Source: Casuarius casuarius
Taxonomy: Eukaryota > Chordata > Aves > Casuariiformes > Casuariidae
NCBI GenBank assembly: GCA_003342895.1
Contig: PTFA01000020.1
Coordinates: forward strand, 7,028,651 to 7,092,650
DNA length: 64,000 nucleotides
Direction of reading: 5' to 3'
A program made the translations under genes and the position numbers. The notes beneath the pieces are model-generated. The model saw nothing but the letters and a program-made list of their open reading frames with translations, did no database searches and was not told where the DNA came from. Positions 26,193-39,810 of the stretch are shown one piece after another. The first letter of the stretch is position 1. Every line of letters starts with the position of its first letter.

Positions 26193-28199
26193 CCCAGAGT
26201 AATTTCTACTAACTACAGTGGGATTTGGAACATGCACTAAGTATTTCTTGCATCGTATGCAGAGCTTACACCAGCAAGTTTAAAAGGGTATGTACATCTG
26301 GATGTTTAAATTTTGTTTTTAATAATACATTATGATGCTACTTAACAAGCACTAACTTGAAAGCAAATAGGTCTTATATCAGCAGACAAAGTCTTAATCA
26401 ATATAAAAATGTTATATAATATCAATCCAAGGCTACATTTTTACCTCTCTGCTTTCATGCATTGTTCTTTTTAAATGTAGGTCTTGACTATTTAAAGAAA
26501 GTAATAACCAAAAAAAAAGCTAGCAAACTTAGGACACGGTAAAGTAAAAGAGCAAAAGATAAGCTGTTGAAAAAGGAAGGGAAATTTTAGTAGTGTTCTT
26601 CAAAAATTTTTAAACAAATCATGATATATCTTAATTCAAATATACATCATACACTCGTGAGAAAAAATAATTTGGTAAAAAATTAATATGCTAGCTTTAA
26701 AGGTAACTTTGAAAGCTCACACAATATATCACAAAGCTCGCACTAGATCTTCTGAAATCTCCAAAACAAATTAGCAAACTTGGAGCCTTTTATAAACACA
26801 AGATCAGCCAAAAGATTAAAGAATCATAAACCAAGCTTTTCATTTCTTGCAATTTTTTTTCCCCCTTCTCAGTGACCAGGTGAAATTTTTAGAAGATACA
26901 AATCTTTCCTTCTTAGAAGGCTGATACTTTCTATTGCTTTGTTATATTTATGCACCCCAAATTCTTTCTCACTCTTCCTTTCTCTCTCTGTCAAGTACCC
27001 AGAGAATCCCTGGGTAGCTTCACTCAACAGTTCCCTCCATTTGTTTCCTCAAAGAGGTTCAAATTTTTCCTCTAGTGACTGATCAATAATGAATGCAGTG
27101 GTATTTGCCTGAGTCGGCAGACAACCTAAAGCAATGTCTCTTGAGGAGTAAGCTTCTTCCTCTCCTAATTTGATTAGGATGTTATCTCTAAATCCCAATG
27201 ATGACATTTTGCTATCAAGTTGAACCACTTTGTCTCTGATTATTTAACAGGTGCTGTGAGAAAAGAAGTGAAATCCCCATGAAGAAAGGACAGAAGAAAA
27301 CCCTAAAGATAACAAGAATGTGAAGAGGAGAATGAAGGAAGAAAGAGTGGAAAAGATAATGCAATTTTTTCAGTAAGTAATGAATAAGTGCAGTGAAGAA
27401 ACAGCAAGTCACTAGAAGCTTAGTTACCACATAAAGGTTGTATTCTACCGCTGATTACTGTGGAAGCTTCCCTTGGGCCTCCCAATATGCAAAAGAAGGA
27501 AAGGACATAGGTCTCTAACACATAGTTCTTAATTAAAAGCAGAATCAGGGTCTCTGTAGTTCGATATTCCTGGCAGAAATTCTCCCGAATAGCACAGTCG
27601 AATGTAGCTGCCTTGCAATCACTCTGTATTCTGCTCATTCGCTGCTGATACGGAAACCTGCTCACTGTTATCATCTGAGAACATCAACTTGATACTGTCA
27701 CTGTACCCTAATATAGCCAATGACTACTGGTTTTTAATCTGAGTTCTAATGTTAACTTTCATAATGCCAAAATATTGGAGACAATTTCCTAAAATATAAA
27801 AGTTGAAAGAATTCAGGGTGTAGGCATAAAAATATGTCTTAGTCCATTGCTTTATTTTATGAGGACTACACAAAGGTACCAGAGAGCAGAATTTAGACAC
27901 CATGTCTCAACAGATTGCATTATTTTCCTATTTCTATTTATGTCCTTACAACAAAATAGTGCAAAAGAATGTAACTGCATATTTCTTTCAAAGTATCCAT
28001 GAAAAAATAATAAAAAAAAGAGTTCAAAGAGTGCTCAAGGAACAGAAGACCACAGCAGAAAGGCTCAAGTTCTTGTGATGGTGTTCACTAAGGAAGAACT
28101 TCAGCAGAGATCTACAGCCGCAACTTTATTTACTGGATATGAATCAGAGGAACGGTACCAAACCAAAATACCAGTGGAAGAGGTTTACAACAAACCGAG

Positions 28200-29380
28200 A
28201 ACTGAATCGCTGCAAGAAGTGGTATTTGCTCAAGAGGTTTAAAGGACTCAAACATAGGTATTGCTTAAATTGGCCTCAATACCAGAGAGTATGAAATGCT
28301 AAACATGACATTAATTAAAAACAAAAATGTTCCATGGGAGCATACACCAGTAAAAGTCTGACTTCCATACTACACAAATTAGTTGTAACTATAATAAAGG
28401 ACTATCTATCATAAAATGATGATACATAGTGAATAAAAATGTTATAATGGGGGAAAAAAACCCAGAGGCTTCATGAGGTTGTTCTTTTGAGGAATCAGCA
28501 AGGATCAGGAGGAATATTATCTAGTTGATTAGATTCCCAGAATGGTTCAGATATTTTCTCTGGATTAATAACTGCTTAAGGGAGGAAATAAAGCTAAGAA
28601 TAAATTGGATTGATTTTCACTATGAAGAGAAGTATAGTAGTGAAATACAACAGGGATCTATGGCAAAATTTGTACTGTTAAACATTAAAAAAAATTAAAA
28701 ATGTTAGTGAACAGCCACGTAACAGAATCTGCTGCTGATACAAAATTACACAGGACAGTCAAAGTTAAAACTGTGAAGAACTTCAAAAGGATTTCATGAC
28801 TGGGCAATAAAGCATCAGATAAAATTCAATGTTGATAAATGCAAATTAATGCACATGTGGAAACTTATGCACAGAAAGATTGCAAGCTTCAGCTTGCTAG
28901 AAAGATGACTGATGGTGGGATATAAAGAGGTATACAGATTTTTGCAAGTGGCATGAAGAAAGGGAGAGGGAAATGATTATTCAGTGCTTCTCATGGAACA
29001 AAAGTTGAGGAGCACCAACTGAAACTGCAGAACCAGGGGCTTAAGACAGATTCAAGGAAGCTATTTTTTTTTCAAGCACACGACATTTATTGCAATGAGG
29101 TATCTTGGGTGTCAAAGCTATGCAATGGTTTGAAATACACTGGGCAAGTTCATGGACAAATGCAAGAAGGCCTATTAAACATAATGGCATCTATATTCAA
29201 CCTCTGCTTCAAAAAAGTGCCTAACTTGCAGGTAGCTGAAAGAGAATACCAGATAGAAGCATTATGTCCTATTTGCCCTGTTCCTATGTCCTTTCCTAAC
29301 CTATTAGTCACTGCCAGAGATACCAGACTAGATGGACCTTTGATCTGGCCTACTACAGTCATTTTTTTCAGCATATTGTA
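28200..29380 (+). mobile_element. Ancient CR1-type LINE: reverse-transcriptase 3' half and 3' tail
   Basis: In sense orientation the order follows the amniote CR1 ORF2 end. There is an AAGAGGTTTAAAGGACTCAAA phrase at about 28234. A CAACAGGGATCTATGG phrase follows (28649-28664). Then comes the RT catalytic region at 28725-28748, which reads ESAADTKL where active copies have a DD pair. The region ACTGGGCAATAAAGC...AAATTCAATGTTGATAAATG (28799-28840) follows. A jump near 28860 leads to the CTTCAGCTTGCTAGAAAGATG section, and the end is AGATGGACCTTTGATCTGGCC (29328-29348). The element is dead: it has stops, frameshifts, a lost catalytic Asp context and an internal deletion. No product is expected. 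Confidence 0.8.
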
Positions 29381-29432
29381 TTACCTTTAGAAAAGCATGA
29401 GCATTTGTGGAGATTAGGGAAGGGCTAACCTT

Positions 29433-29478
29433 AAAAAAAAAAAAAAAAAGAAAGAAAGAAAAAAAGAAATGAAAGCTT
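29433..29478 (+). repeat. Oligo(A)/(GAAA)n tract left of the assembly gap
   Basis: A 17-base A run is followed by GAAA units and an AAATGAAA word. It lies 50 bases beyond the LINE end and may derive from its tail or a simple repeat. Confidence 0.8.
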
Positions 29479-29509
29479 GGACTAAGTTCAGGCCTTTGAT
29501 GTGTGCTCT

Positions 29510-29524
29510 NNNNNNNNNNNNNNN
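29510..29524. other. Assembly gap (15 N)
   Basis: Fifteen ambiguous bases. The 29 or so bases directly to the right repeat the (GAAA)n-AAATGAAA sequence found about 60 bases to the left, which suggests an imperfect join rather than a measured gap. Confidence 0.95.
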
Positions 29525-32500
29525 AAAAGAAAGAAAGAAAAAAAGAAATGAAAAGAAAAAGACACCCTACCTGGAAATTTTCCAGTTGTTCACTGTATGA
29601 AATTGGACTTAACTTTACTTCTGCTAAACGCTATCCCAGGGTTTTGATCACTCTCTCAATTCTGTATTTTGGTCATTGTACCCAGCCTATTAAACTTGAC
29701 ATTTTCTTAGCAATAACACCTATTTGGCTTTCATTCAAAAGCTACTAACAAATGATGGTATGTGAGCACTGATCTTTTCAAGATACTCAGTGGCTAGTTT
29801 TACTGGCAAAAATTACACTAGTTCTACCTGTTGTGCTAACATAAAGGCATTCAGACTTTTTCCACAGCTATTATCTGCAATAAAGCCTAACAGCATTGTC
29901 ACAGAAGGACTGGACATTACGCTATTATCTAGATATTTTACCCAAGGGCTAGAGAGCGGACAGCTATTTCAGAGAAGAGCCCTTGCTCTACATACTAAAA
30001 TTGGGAGCACACTGCCTGTTATGTGCTGAAATTCCCAGCCAAAGCACTGATATTTAAAAACAGAAGCCCCATTTCCTAGACTGCGTGGAGTTTACAGGCT
30101 CGTCTTCAGCTTGTAGATCATCTGCAGCAGCCCTGTGGGAGGATAGTTTTTGTAAATAAAATATTTGTGAACAGCAGTAGTCACAGCATTATTACAAACT
30201 CCAAAAAAAGATATCAAAGGGCACCGTTGCATGTGTTGAGCAACAAGTCTGCATTTTTTTCCTCCCTGAACAGTTGTGTCCTTCAATACTAGGCCCAGAA
30301 GCAAGATTTTTTAAGGTAGTCTAAAATACAGTACAGGACATATTTTTAATAAACTGATGATACTACTTTTGTGTATATGTGGAATTAATTTCACCTAGCA
30401 AATTAATTGCTGTTGTTATTATTTTTACGTATGTTGCATTTGACTAAGGATACATTCTGAAATCTTTGCTTAGTCCCTAACTGCCCTTTTCCAATAAAAG
30501 TGTGAAAGGCTGAGAAATCCTCTTAAAATGAGGGAAAACAGCTGTCCTCAGAGTTGGCAAAGCCCTGGGTTGTCCAGGCCTCCACACACATGCTGGCTCT
30601 AGTTCAGGCTCCTGCATTTCTGGCGGAGGGACCCAAAGCAATCGTGGCAGGACTATGGAGACTGGTGATGGGTAAGAAGGAGTCAGCAGGAAAACGAACG
30701 CAGCTCTAGACTGAATAATCTTTTAATAGAGTCTCCATCAATGTCTGGAAAGTTGACAACGTGCATCTATCTCCACACTTCGCCGCCTTTTCTTCTTTTG
30801 CTCGTTATATATCCACTGTCCTCGTCTGTTAGGAACTTTGATCCACTGGGGAAGCACTGGTCCACGAGGCCACAGAAATGGTCCACAGAAAAGTGTTTTT
30901 TAATTAAAACATGGTTGTGAAGACTGCATGGTAGTCTGCAATGCATCTGAAGCTTGACAACACTACACTGTCCCAATGACTTGGGAACGGCTGCTTTATG
31001 CAGATGTCCCCTGTTCACGTGGGAGAAGACTGATTCCTAAGTCATGGCGTAAGCAGGGAGCACTTGGCTTAAGGTTTCATATTGTCTCTGGTCAAGCAAA
31101 ACTCCAAGAATTTCAAGATTTGCATGTTATAAAATGGCATTAATGGGAGAAAAAAAAACCTCCTATACTATTCTTTCTACTATCAAACATTCTTAATTTA
31201 TAGAAACTTGTATTCAGATGGAAGTGCTAAAACTTAAATATTCATAAATAATGTTTATAATATATTTCTTTATAATTTACATTGAAAAAAGTGACAAACT
31301 ATAAATATGCATAAACGGATGGAAAGCTAGTTCATCAAAATACATCATCCAGCATGAAGTATATGCCAGCAATGAGTCTGCCAGATACAGAGCCAGTAAT
31401 ACAATACGATAGGCAATCTTAGTTCTTTCTAAATAGACCATTACAGCGAGTTGATTAATAAGAAAAGCAAGGATGATCCAAGAGCATGCTTTGGGATTAA
31501 ATATTACTACCAGACCTGCACATCATTCAGTAAAACCTGCCTGGATTTTTAGTCCTTTTAAGTACTGTTATTGTATCACAGGCCAGACTTTCAGAGACGC
31601 TGTCACTGGGACAAATACCCATATTGATCTTGCTCTTTCCTCACACACAATGGCATTAGCTTACCTCAAAGACAGTAAAATATTGTTGAGCCTTGGTTTT
31701 GCATGGTCACCAAACATAAGTCCTATGAGTGGCAGTAACGTATGATAAAAATTTTACAATAATCTTTGGCATTTTTAGGATAATGCATGATAAATCTAGT
31801 GATCCTTGTAAACCAATGGATTTGTACACAAATTTGGGCTGAGTTTTCAAAAATATTTAACTTTCATGCTAAATAAAGACATCTAAATCTCCTTTCAGAC
31901 AATAATGTAGTATGACTCTTCCTTTTGAGGTTCAAAGTACCTCTGGATCTCATGAAGTTACAGGGACCAGTGTTTCAAAAAATTCTACTCATTTTCATCT
32001 GCTGTACTCATGTACAAGTGCTCAGATCGGTTCCCAGCAGTTACTGTCCACAGCAGAGCCTGACCGCCTTGTCCCAGAAGGGCTGCACATCCTTCCCTTA
32101 GAATGCTGAAATTCATTATTTTTTTAGAGAAAGCGCCTACCTCAAGGTCCCAGAAAGAAAATCACCGTCTCTGTCTGTGACTAACATGTATCCTGACAAA
32201 GCTATTTTCGTGACTTCAGTGATACATTTTGTAAAACATGGTTAATGCTATGTCCATTCTCAGGTAACCAGAGTATCTTTAGAACAAGTCTATTCAAGTA
32301 AGCTTCCAAGGCAGATTTTGTTCACCGCATACATTATCAGTGTTGAAATAGCAACTACACAGAACATTCCTGGATAATATTACTTGAGCTGGGGGTCAGA
32401 GCTGCCTTGTATTCCTTTGGGTTGATTGTGGGAGTTGGAGAAGACTTTAGCTGAGCATTTTCCCTAAACAGTTCTTCTCTCTCTCTTTTTTTTTTTTTTT

Positions 32501-35500
32501 TAAATAGACTTGTGTCTGTTTTTCCCCTTTCACTTACTCTATCTTTGGTGTAGTGTAGTATACATAATTTAAATAACCAGGGAATCTCTCTGGGCTCAAA
32601 ACCACCTGCTGGCTTATATTAGCTAATTAATGGTGATTTATCCAAGTTACTAATTTGAGTGGAGCTGATTGCCTTTAGGAATTTTGTGAACGTTGTAAGA
32701 ATTTTGATTATAATTATGCTTATTTGATGGGCATTCTACTTAAAATACTTAAAAAAAAGTATTTGCCTGCCAGCAGATTTTTAACTATGTCAAATAAATG
32801 ACTTTGTGTTGTTTTCTGGTTGAGATCATGTATTCAGGTAGTTTGTTTATCCTGCTATTCTACTTTATCTTTGACTCTCTCTTGTTTTCTCTCTTATATT
32901 AGGGTTTACTTGCCTAGCTTCAAAACAGTGACTGCTTGAAAAAATAGTACTGATCTTGAATCTGCAGAGCTTAATCATTTTCACAAAAACTAATACAGCA
33001 GATTCATTTTAGCCAAACTTCTCTGTCATGCTGGCCTGATTCCCAGGGCCTGAAAGTGTGAATTTAATGGTGGAACAATGTCTGAGGTAAGAATACAATA
33101 GAAAACTCTCAGCAGTATATCCATTGGATCAGTGTAATTTCTTTTTTCTCTACTGGTCTCAATGTCTCTTAAGGCAATCTACTCTGCAGACAGCCAAGGA
33201 GGCTAGCCTTCTCTTTTACTGTGATCCCAGTGCTACTTATACTAAACAAAGAATCAGCTCCCTAGATAAGGTAAACAGTAGATGTCTGTTAAACACATAA
33301 TCCTAGAGGAGAGTTTACTCTATTAACAAATGTATTCTTTTGCTATGAATTTCAGAGGACACTACTACAAGGTTTATCCCGATGACCAGAAAATAATTAA
33401 AATATGGCCATATTATTATCGCTTTTTAACCTCCAAAGGATTTTCTTAACCATTTTCAGGAATTAAAAATGAAGATTAATATACCACATTCTCTAGAAAG
33501 TGGTGAGAACCTCGTGATAGATATGTTAGCTTCCAGTGCACATTTTGACAGAACTACGGTGTTCACAAAACTGAAGCAATTGTTTCCAATGTAACTTGTG
33601 CATAAGAGTTTCTACTCATTTTCGTTGTTGCTGCATATGCTAGCAAAGAAATACTTGTGTTGTTTGAATTCCCTCTACTGAAACTTGTATGATAAAGGAA
33701 ACTCCTAGGACATGACCACGCATAAATGTGCCCTCACAGATCCTGCCTTATAGGAAGCTTTCTGACAAAGCCTAGCCTATGCTGATGAGATGGAAGAAAT
33801 TATAGACAAACTTCCTCAACTTACTCCTCAACAACAACTCCTCAACAGCTAATTTTTTTTGAGAAAGTATATAAAAGCTCCAATTTATAGACAATGCATC
33901 TTTAAAACTGAAGTACTATACTTGGGCATTTAACACCACATCTTAGACCTAAATCCAAGAAGTACAAAAAAAATCAAAAATGGTACTGGAATAATACTTT
34001 AGATCAGAATCAACTGTACTTACACCACTTTGACAGGTGTTTGTCTAACACATTCTTTAAAAACTTTCAGAAATACAGATTCCATTCCCTCCCTTGGCTT
34101 CCTATAAATAAAGTGTCTATTTCCACTGGGAGTTACGGGTAATCAACATCTCAAACTGCTTTAAATATTTAGGCAAGGATTTCATTGCGTAATTATAAGT
34201 AGCCAATATTAAAGAGATCCGACCTGATGTTTGAGGAAGCTCTTTTCTTGAATAATGAAAGATTAAGAGAATGATTAATGAAGAACTGTGCTCTTCTGTG
34301 ATTATTTAAGAAACAATAAAAAAACATAACAGAGAGGAAAAGCGAACTGCCAGCATTTACAAAGCACATCAGTGGCAGAAAGATAAATAAAATTCCTATC
34401 TCATACCACAACCCCCAGTGCCTTATCCTCTGCAGATATACTCTCTATATGCTTTTCCAATAGTCTGAGTCCTTCCTGTGCTGTCAGATGTTGCTTAGTA
34501 TGAAAATTGGATTTCACCATTTTTGCCCAGGTTAGACTTCTCTTAATTGTTAGGTTATTCTTCTCTGAATAATACACAATGAAATAAAACAGAGAAATTC
34601 AGAGAAAATTTTTTCACTGCTCATTCCTTTAAAAGAAATTCTGTAAGTTTGTGGAATCACGAGCAGCTTGAACACTGGTGCACACTTGTGATCTACAGTT
34701 TCATGTGCCTGTAGGTCTAACTCTTAGAATGTATTTTTGATGACGAAAAGCATGGTGGCAAGGATGATGATTTTTACTGTAACTGTAATTACTTTCTTGC
34801 TAAATAAAAAGGGACACAAGGGGCAGAGATGTTATAGCTCACTTCTGTGGTTGAACTTGTTCAGCTACATCACAACAAAAGCTGCAGAGCCTCGTCTTCT
34901 ACTAGATCTTACAGCAAAATAACTGATGTGACTGACTGTTAGCTTTTTCACTAAAAAAAACCCAAAACAAAACAAAAAACCCCACCTTTTTTGGCAGAGA
35001 AGACAAAGCCAGCTCTCTCTCCCTGGTTTCTCTACAATCTTTGATCTCTTAATTCCCCTTTCTCCCTTCCCTTGATGTTCTGGTCTCTCTGATCTCTGTT
35101 CATCACTACCATGTATGTCCGCATAATCTCCTACTCGCAACAACTTCAGGACAGCCAGAGCCTCATTCTTCATTTCTGGCTGCCATCCATTCCTTTGGAC
35201 ACACAATGCTAGGCAGTCCCAGGGTCTTGTTTTAGACCAGTCCATCAGTGATGTTCTGCAGGGCTTTTTTTGATTATGACTCCACAAATGTGATGCATAT
35301 GTCAGTGAATCATGCCCATGAACAGCAGATTTATGAGATTTTACAATTGTGAAAGCTATGTAAAAGAAAATACAAAGGAATCTTTGTTGCCTCATCTCAT
35401 TTTTAAGGTATTGTATGAGTTTGAGTTTTGCTTAAGACACTGACAATATAATGCTTAGTTTTGCTTTTCTAATAACTTTTTGATGTGTTTATTTACTATT

Positions 35501-38500
35501 TGCCCAATATACAAGGCCTAATCATTCAGTCGCTAATTGACCGAGAGGATAAATAGCAAAATTTTAAAAATCATGAGATACATGAAGTACCTTTATTTTA
35601 TTTGCCATCACCAAGTACTAAAGGAAGAAATCAAAGTACAAATTACATACAATAACCTCAAAATCTGCTGCACTCCACATTCAGAACAACAATTTATTGA
35701 AATATATAGAGAACATTGTTTGTGATACATAGAAAATGCATGCTTATTGATAGTTCATATTATTTTTATCCTCATTTCAGTTCCCCCCCCCAAAAATGAA
35801 TATTCTGACTAATGAAATTAATTATTATTTAGCTGAAGAGCCATGATTAGCACACTGCTGAACAGGAGGAAATTATCTTCATGTCTCTAACTCCTTCCCA
35901 ACAGCAAAACAAATAAAATTGGAATTTAAATCTCTGAAGAAGGAATGAGCCAAACTGCTCATCTACAGAATGTATTTTATTTAGACTGTATTCACATTTA
36001 AAACATCTAGGACTGATCAGTATTTTGAACAGGGAACATACTTCAGAAATGAACTATGCAGCTTTGGACTTATTAATCCTTTTTTTTTTTTTTTTAAAGA
36101 TTTTCTTGTGAGAAAACACACTTTAATTCATAGCTACTGTCTTGTACAATGTACTTATTAAAAACAGCATATCCCTGTAGCCCAGAGGGCTGACAGCTTC
36201 CTCCAAAGCTGTACTGCTGCTCTAAGCTAACCTCCAGGGGCTACTCGAGAGTGATGCAGCCTTCATCCCCTCCTACAGAGTCTGAACTATCATACTTACA
36301 ACATGCTCAACCTCAGCTATCCAGAGAAATGTTATTCCTAAGGTGGCTACTCAACTTCTAGTAGAGTTGCAGTTTGCTAAGCACAGAGCAGGGAGAAAAA
36401 AAAAAAACAAACAACAAAACACCAATCATAAAGAAAAAAAAAATCAAACACAACTTTATGAAAGAATAAGAGCATGGATTCAGTGTAACTGAGGGCTTTC
36501 TTCCCCCCTCATGTTCAGACACAGGTACGTTTGCTTCTGTTACATCACTCATCCTCGACTTTTTATCTCACATGACGAAAATATAACAAAGAAAAAAAAC
36601 TGCCAAACTCTGAGCCTTACGACTGAGACAAGGAATGCTTGCAGACAGCACTGAAGAACAAAAAAAAGCGCTGAACAAATTCAGTTCAAATAGGCTGATC
36701 ATATCCTGAGGTACAGCTAGAGCTTTTTTGTTGTTGTCTGTTAAAAGTGGCATAAAATCTGTAGAGATCTTTTTCTCCAAAGATGATAATTCCTAGTTTA
36801 CTAGATACACTGTTTTACTTTGCATGAACACCCTCTTTGACATTAAGTTCAGCCTTCAGGCTAGCATCACTTATCTCTGTTTATAAAAAAACCCCTTATA
36901 TTTGACTGTCACGTTTATTATTTCAAACTCTGAGCCAACTTCCATCATTCTATAGCCTTTTTTCCTCTTCGCCTCTTCCCCCCAAATATAAGCAATCACA
37001 TAGTTAAAATGCTTATAGGAAACTGGTGAAATTATGATCATTTTTTTTGACAGGAAAAGTAGAACTATTATATTTTTAATTCATCTTTCAAATATTAGTC
37101 TGAATTTCAAATCCATGAATATTTGCTATTTCTAGAGCTCAAAAGTTATGGAAAAAATGCTCAAAAATGCTCAAACAATATTTTAGAACATAAAAAAAAT
37201 ACCCATTTGTTTAGTTTACTTTCAACAGGATTAACTTCTTTGGTTATAAGTTCTTTAGTATTGAGTAGAGGGAGAAAACTCCACAGACCTGGCAGAAATT
37301 CTGTCAGGCTCATCTTACTTGTTAGATATCTACAGCTAAAGCAGAATCCATGCTATACTAACATATAAATATCTTCTTTTTAAATTGAAAAATAAACTTT
37401 AATGAAAATTATAAGCCCTCAGAAGACTTCGAGGCAAGAGAAAATCTTGTGAATGTATATAAAATGACAAACCAGAAGATACATCTCAGTTGATATCTGC
37501 CAGCGGAAACAAACACTTCAGATACAGCACGTGGTCATCTTTGGATGCTCGTTACCAGATGTTCCGGACTCAGAAATATGTATACCAAGATATTCTACCA
37601 TGAAGTAGCTTTAAAACAGCAGTTACGCAGTGCATTGAAATATATAGGGAAATATATGAAGGTGAGATTGACTTGCGGCAGGAGCAGGGAAGTTTCATAA
37701 AGTGAGCTAAGAACAAGAAAGTAGGAAACAATCCCCACCCCCAAATTCTTACTTGTGAACTACTGTTAACGCTAACAGTCCTGCCTATTAAACAGGATCA
37801 GTGTGCCACTTACCCGTTAGCTACACTCCAGAACGATTTGCACTGGAGCTCCTCCTTGACATACATCCCAATTATACAGGAATACCACAGTCAGGATTTC
37901 AAATAAGTAATTCTTACATAAGGGTTGGGAGCTCCAGTATTCCTCACAATACTGGGAGAGAGCACAAACGTATCTTAGAAAGGATTCAGTAACTGTATCT
38001 GTCTTTCTCATAGGATGGGAGTTTCGCAGCATTTGCAGTAAAAAACATGTTCACCAGTCCATGCACACATACATGCAATACCGACAGCTCCCATTTTGAT
38101 CAAAATCAAGCCATTCATGTGAAAATCCCTGAGCAATACACTGACTCACTGCTAGACACGTTAGCTGCCCACCCTTTCTGGCCAAAGCCGCCCATGTAGC
38201 CTTCAGCTTCTCTGCAGAAAGGATGTTGAAGGCGCTGTGTGCTGCTGCTCCCTTAAGACAGGCTTTTCATTTTTGGGCATGCAGCCCAGGGAACGGCAAC
38301 AGGGAAATTCATCAATTTAGGATACATATGTTCTCTTCACTTGAGTATTTGTATTTGAAAGTGTCTGTGCCTAAGCAAAAAAACAAAACAAAAAACAACA
38401 CCTCATGCTGCATAGTCAGTGTGTTCACAAGGGTGCCATTAATAGCAACATAGCATGAGGTCACGTACAAGGCTAAAGCCCCCAAAAGATGATGGTCTGG

Positions 38501-39369
38501 AAGGAAACACTGAGACATAGCTGAAAACACAAAGGACTTGTAATTCTGGCAGCCCAGAGCCTGATAAAGGGAAGAGAAGAAATGGGTCTGGGCCTGAAAA
38601 GTGGACAAAGGAAATGTGGTGATGCTGAGGCAGTTCAAGCAGGATGAAAAGGCTGGTTTGCTACTCTAGCCGGAGAGTGGAGAATCTGTGGGATGACAAA
38701 GCTCAGGATTTTGGCAGACCCAGAATTGTTTCTGCAAAGGAGAAAAGCTTCCAGGGAAGCAAGGATGAGGGGATGAGTTGGGGGAAGTGAGGAATAGCTA
38801 TCTCTTAGTAATACTTATTCCCTGTAAGTTGAGATACATTTTGGAAAGTTATTTTATAAAAAATATCAACATCTTAAAGCTGATTTCCTAGATGGGAAAA
38901 AATGAGGCACACGGCAATGAAATGACTTGCCCAAGCTCTCTTACTTGGTCCGTGTTTATTTCCAAATAAAATACACGTTTTCTTATTCCCCCAAACCAGT
39001 TTTTCCTCTCTTGTTCTCTCTCTGCTGGGCCACAACCTCTTCTCACTGGCAGTTCACAGCCTTATCTCCAGAATTACAGCATGTTGAGAATGCTACTGTC
39101 TGTATTCTCTGACAAGAATGAACAAACAAGAAAATCACTGTCATCTTCATGGCAATTCATAAACCGTTGAAACATGTGGTTACAACAAACTGACCTGAAG
39201 ACATCATACAATCTATCCCCCGAACTGTTATAAGGTTTTTCCTAGCTGCTAATCAGAACCATCCTTCTGGTAATTGCATTTTTCTGGCCTGCTACTTCTA
39301 GTTCAACCTACCATGGACAGAGAGAAAAGACTATTATTTATTTTCTTTCCCCTCTGCAGATTCTGTATT
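29525..39369. other. Intergenic DNA, no gene seen
   Basis: Apart from A/T homopolymers (about 32490-32504, 36079-36096, 36398-36409) and the MIR-like remnant at 38820-38955, I see only unique AT-rich sequence. A minus-strand frame at 30767-31018 has no family I recognise. Confidence 0.5.
38820..38955 (-). mobile_element. MIR-type SINE remnant
   Basis: The plus strand reads GATGGGAAAAAATGAGGCAC, then GAAATGACTTGCCCAAGCTC. These are the antisense forms of the conserved MIR core ('...ggaaactgaggcacagag...tgacttgcccaag'), so the element lies on the minus strand. Old and incomplete; boundaries approximate. Confidence 0.65.
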
Positions 39370-39770
39370 TCTGAAATCTGCTGCTGTGTCTTCCCTTGGT
39401 CTCTTCTGTAGACACAGCAACTCAGAATTTCTCAAACCTTTTCTCTTGGTCATGATTTTTAGTTTTGTTCAAATTTTTGAGCTCTTTCTCCAGTTGATCT
39501 GCACACTTCATGAAGTCTGATATCCAGAACTGGGGCGATACTAAGTTGAGACCTTATCAGCATTGAGTAGAGTGGAGGGATTACTTCATGGGTCATCAGT
39601 TTTGATACCGTGCTATGATGTTTGCAGCTTTTACAACAGCTTAACAGTGTTGAATCAGGTTTAGCTTCTGATTTGCTGGAAGTCTAGATTTTTTTTTTCC
39701 TCCTACAGAACTGGTATGTGCTCCCTTTTTGTAAGTAGGCACTTGATTATTCTTGCAGACACATATGTTC

Positions 39771-39810
<40 letters not shown>

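Larger units (their letters stand above)
20377..28199. other. Intergenic DNA, no gene seen
   Basis: Unique AT-rich sequence. It holds an alternating-arm hairpin cluster (23280-23317), a 13-base G run (25014-25026) and a TG-rich microsatellite (26150-26192). No exon was recognised. Confidence 0.5.

Noticed and set aside
29503..29748. Open frame crossing the N gap
   Set aside because: It exists only because unknown bases are translated as X.
30767..31018. 83-codon minus-strand frame ending in a charged TDEDSGYITSKRRKGG stretch
   Set aside because: It looks mildly protein-like but matches nothing I know, and no splice sites support it. Worth only a translated search.
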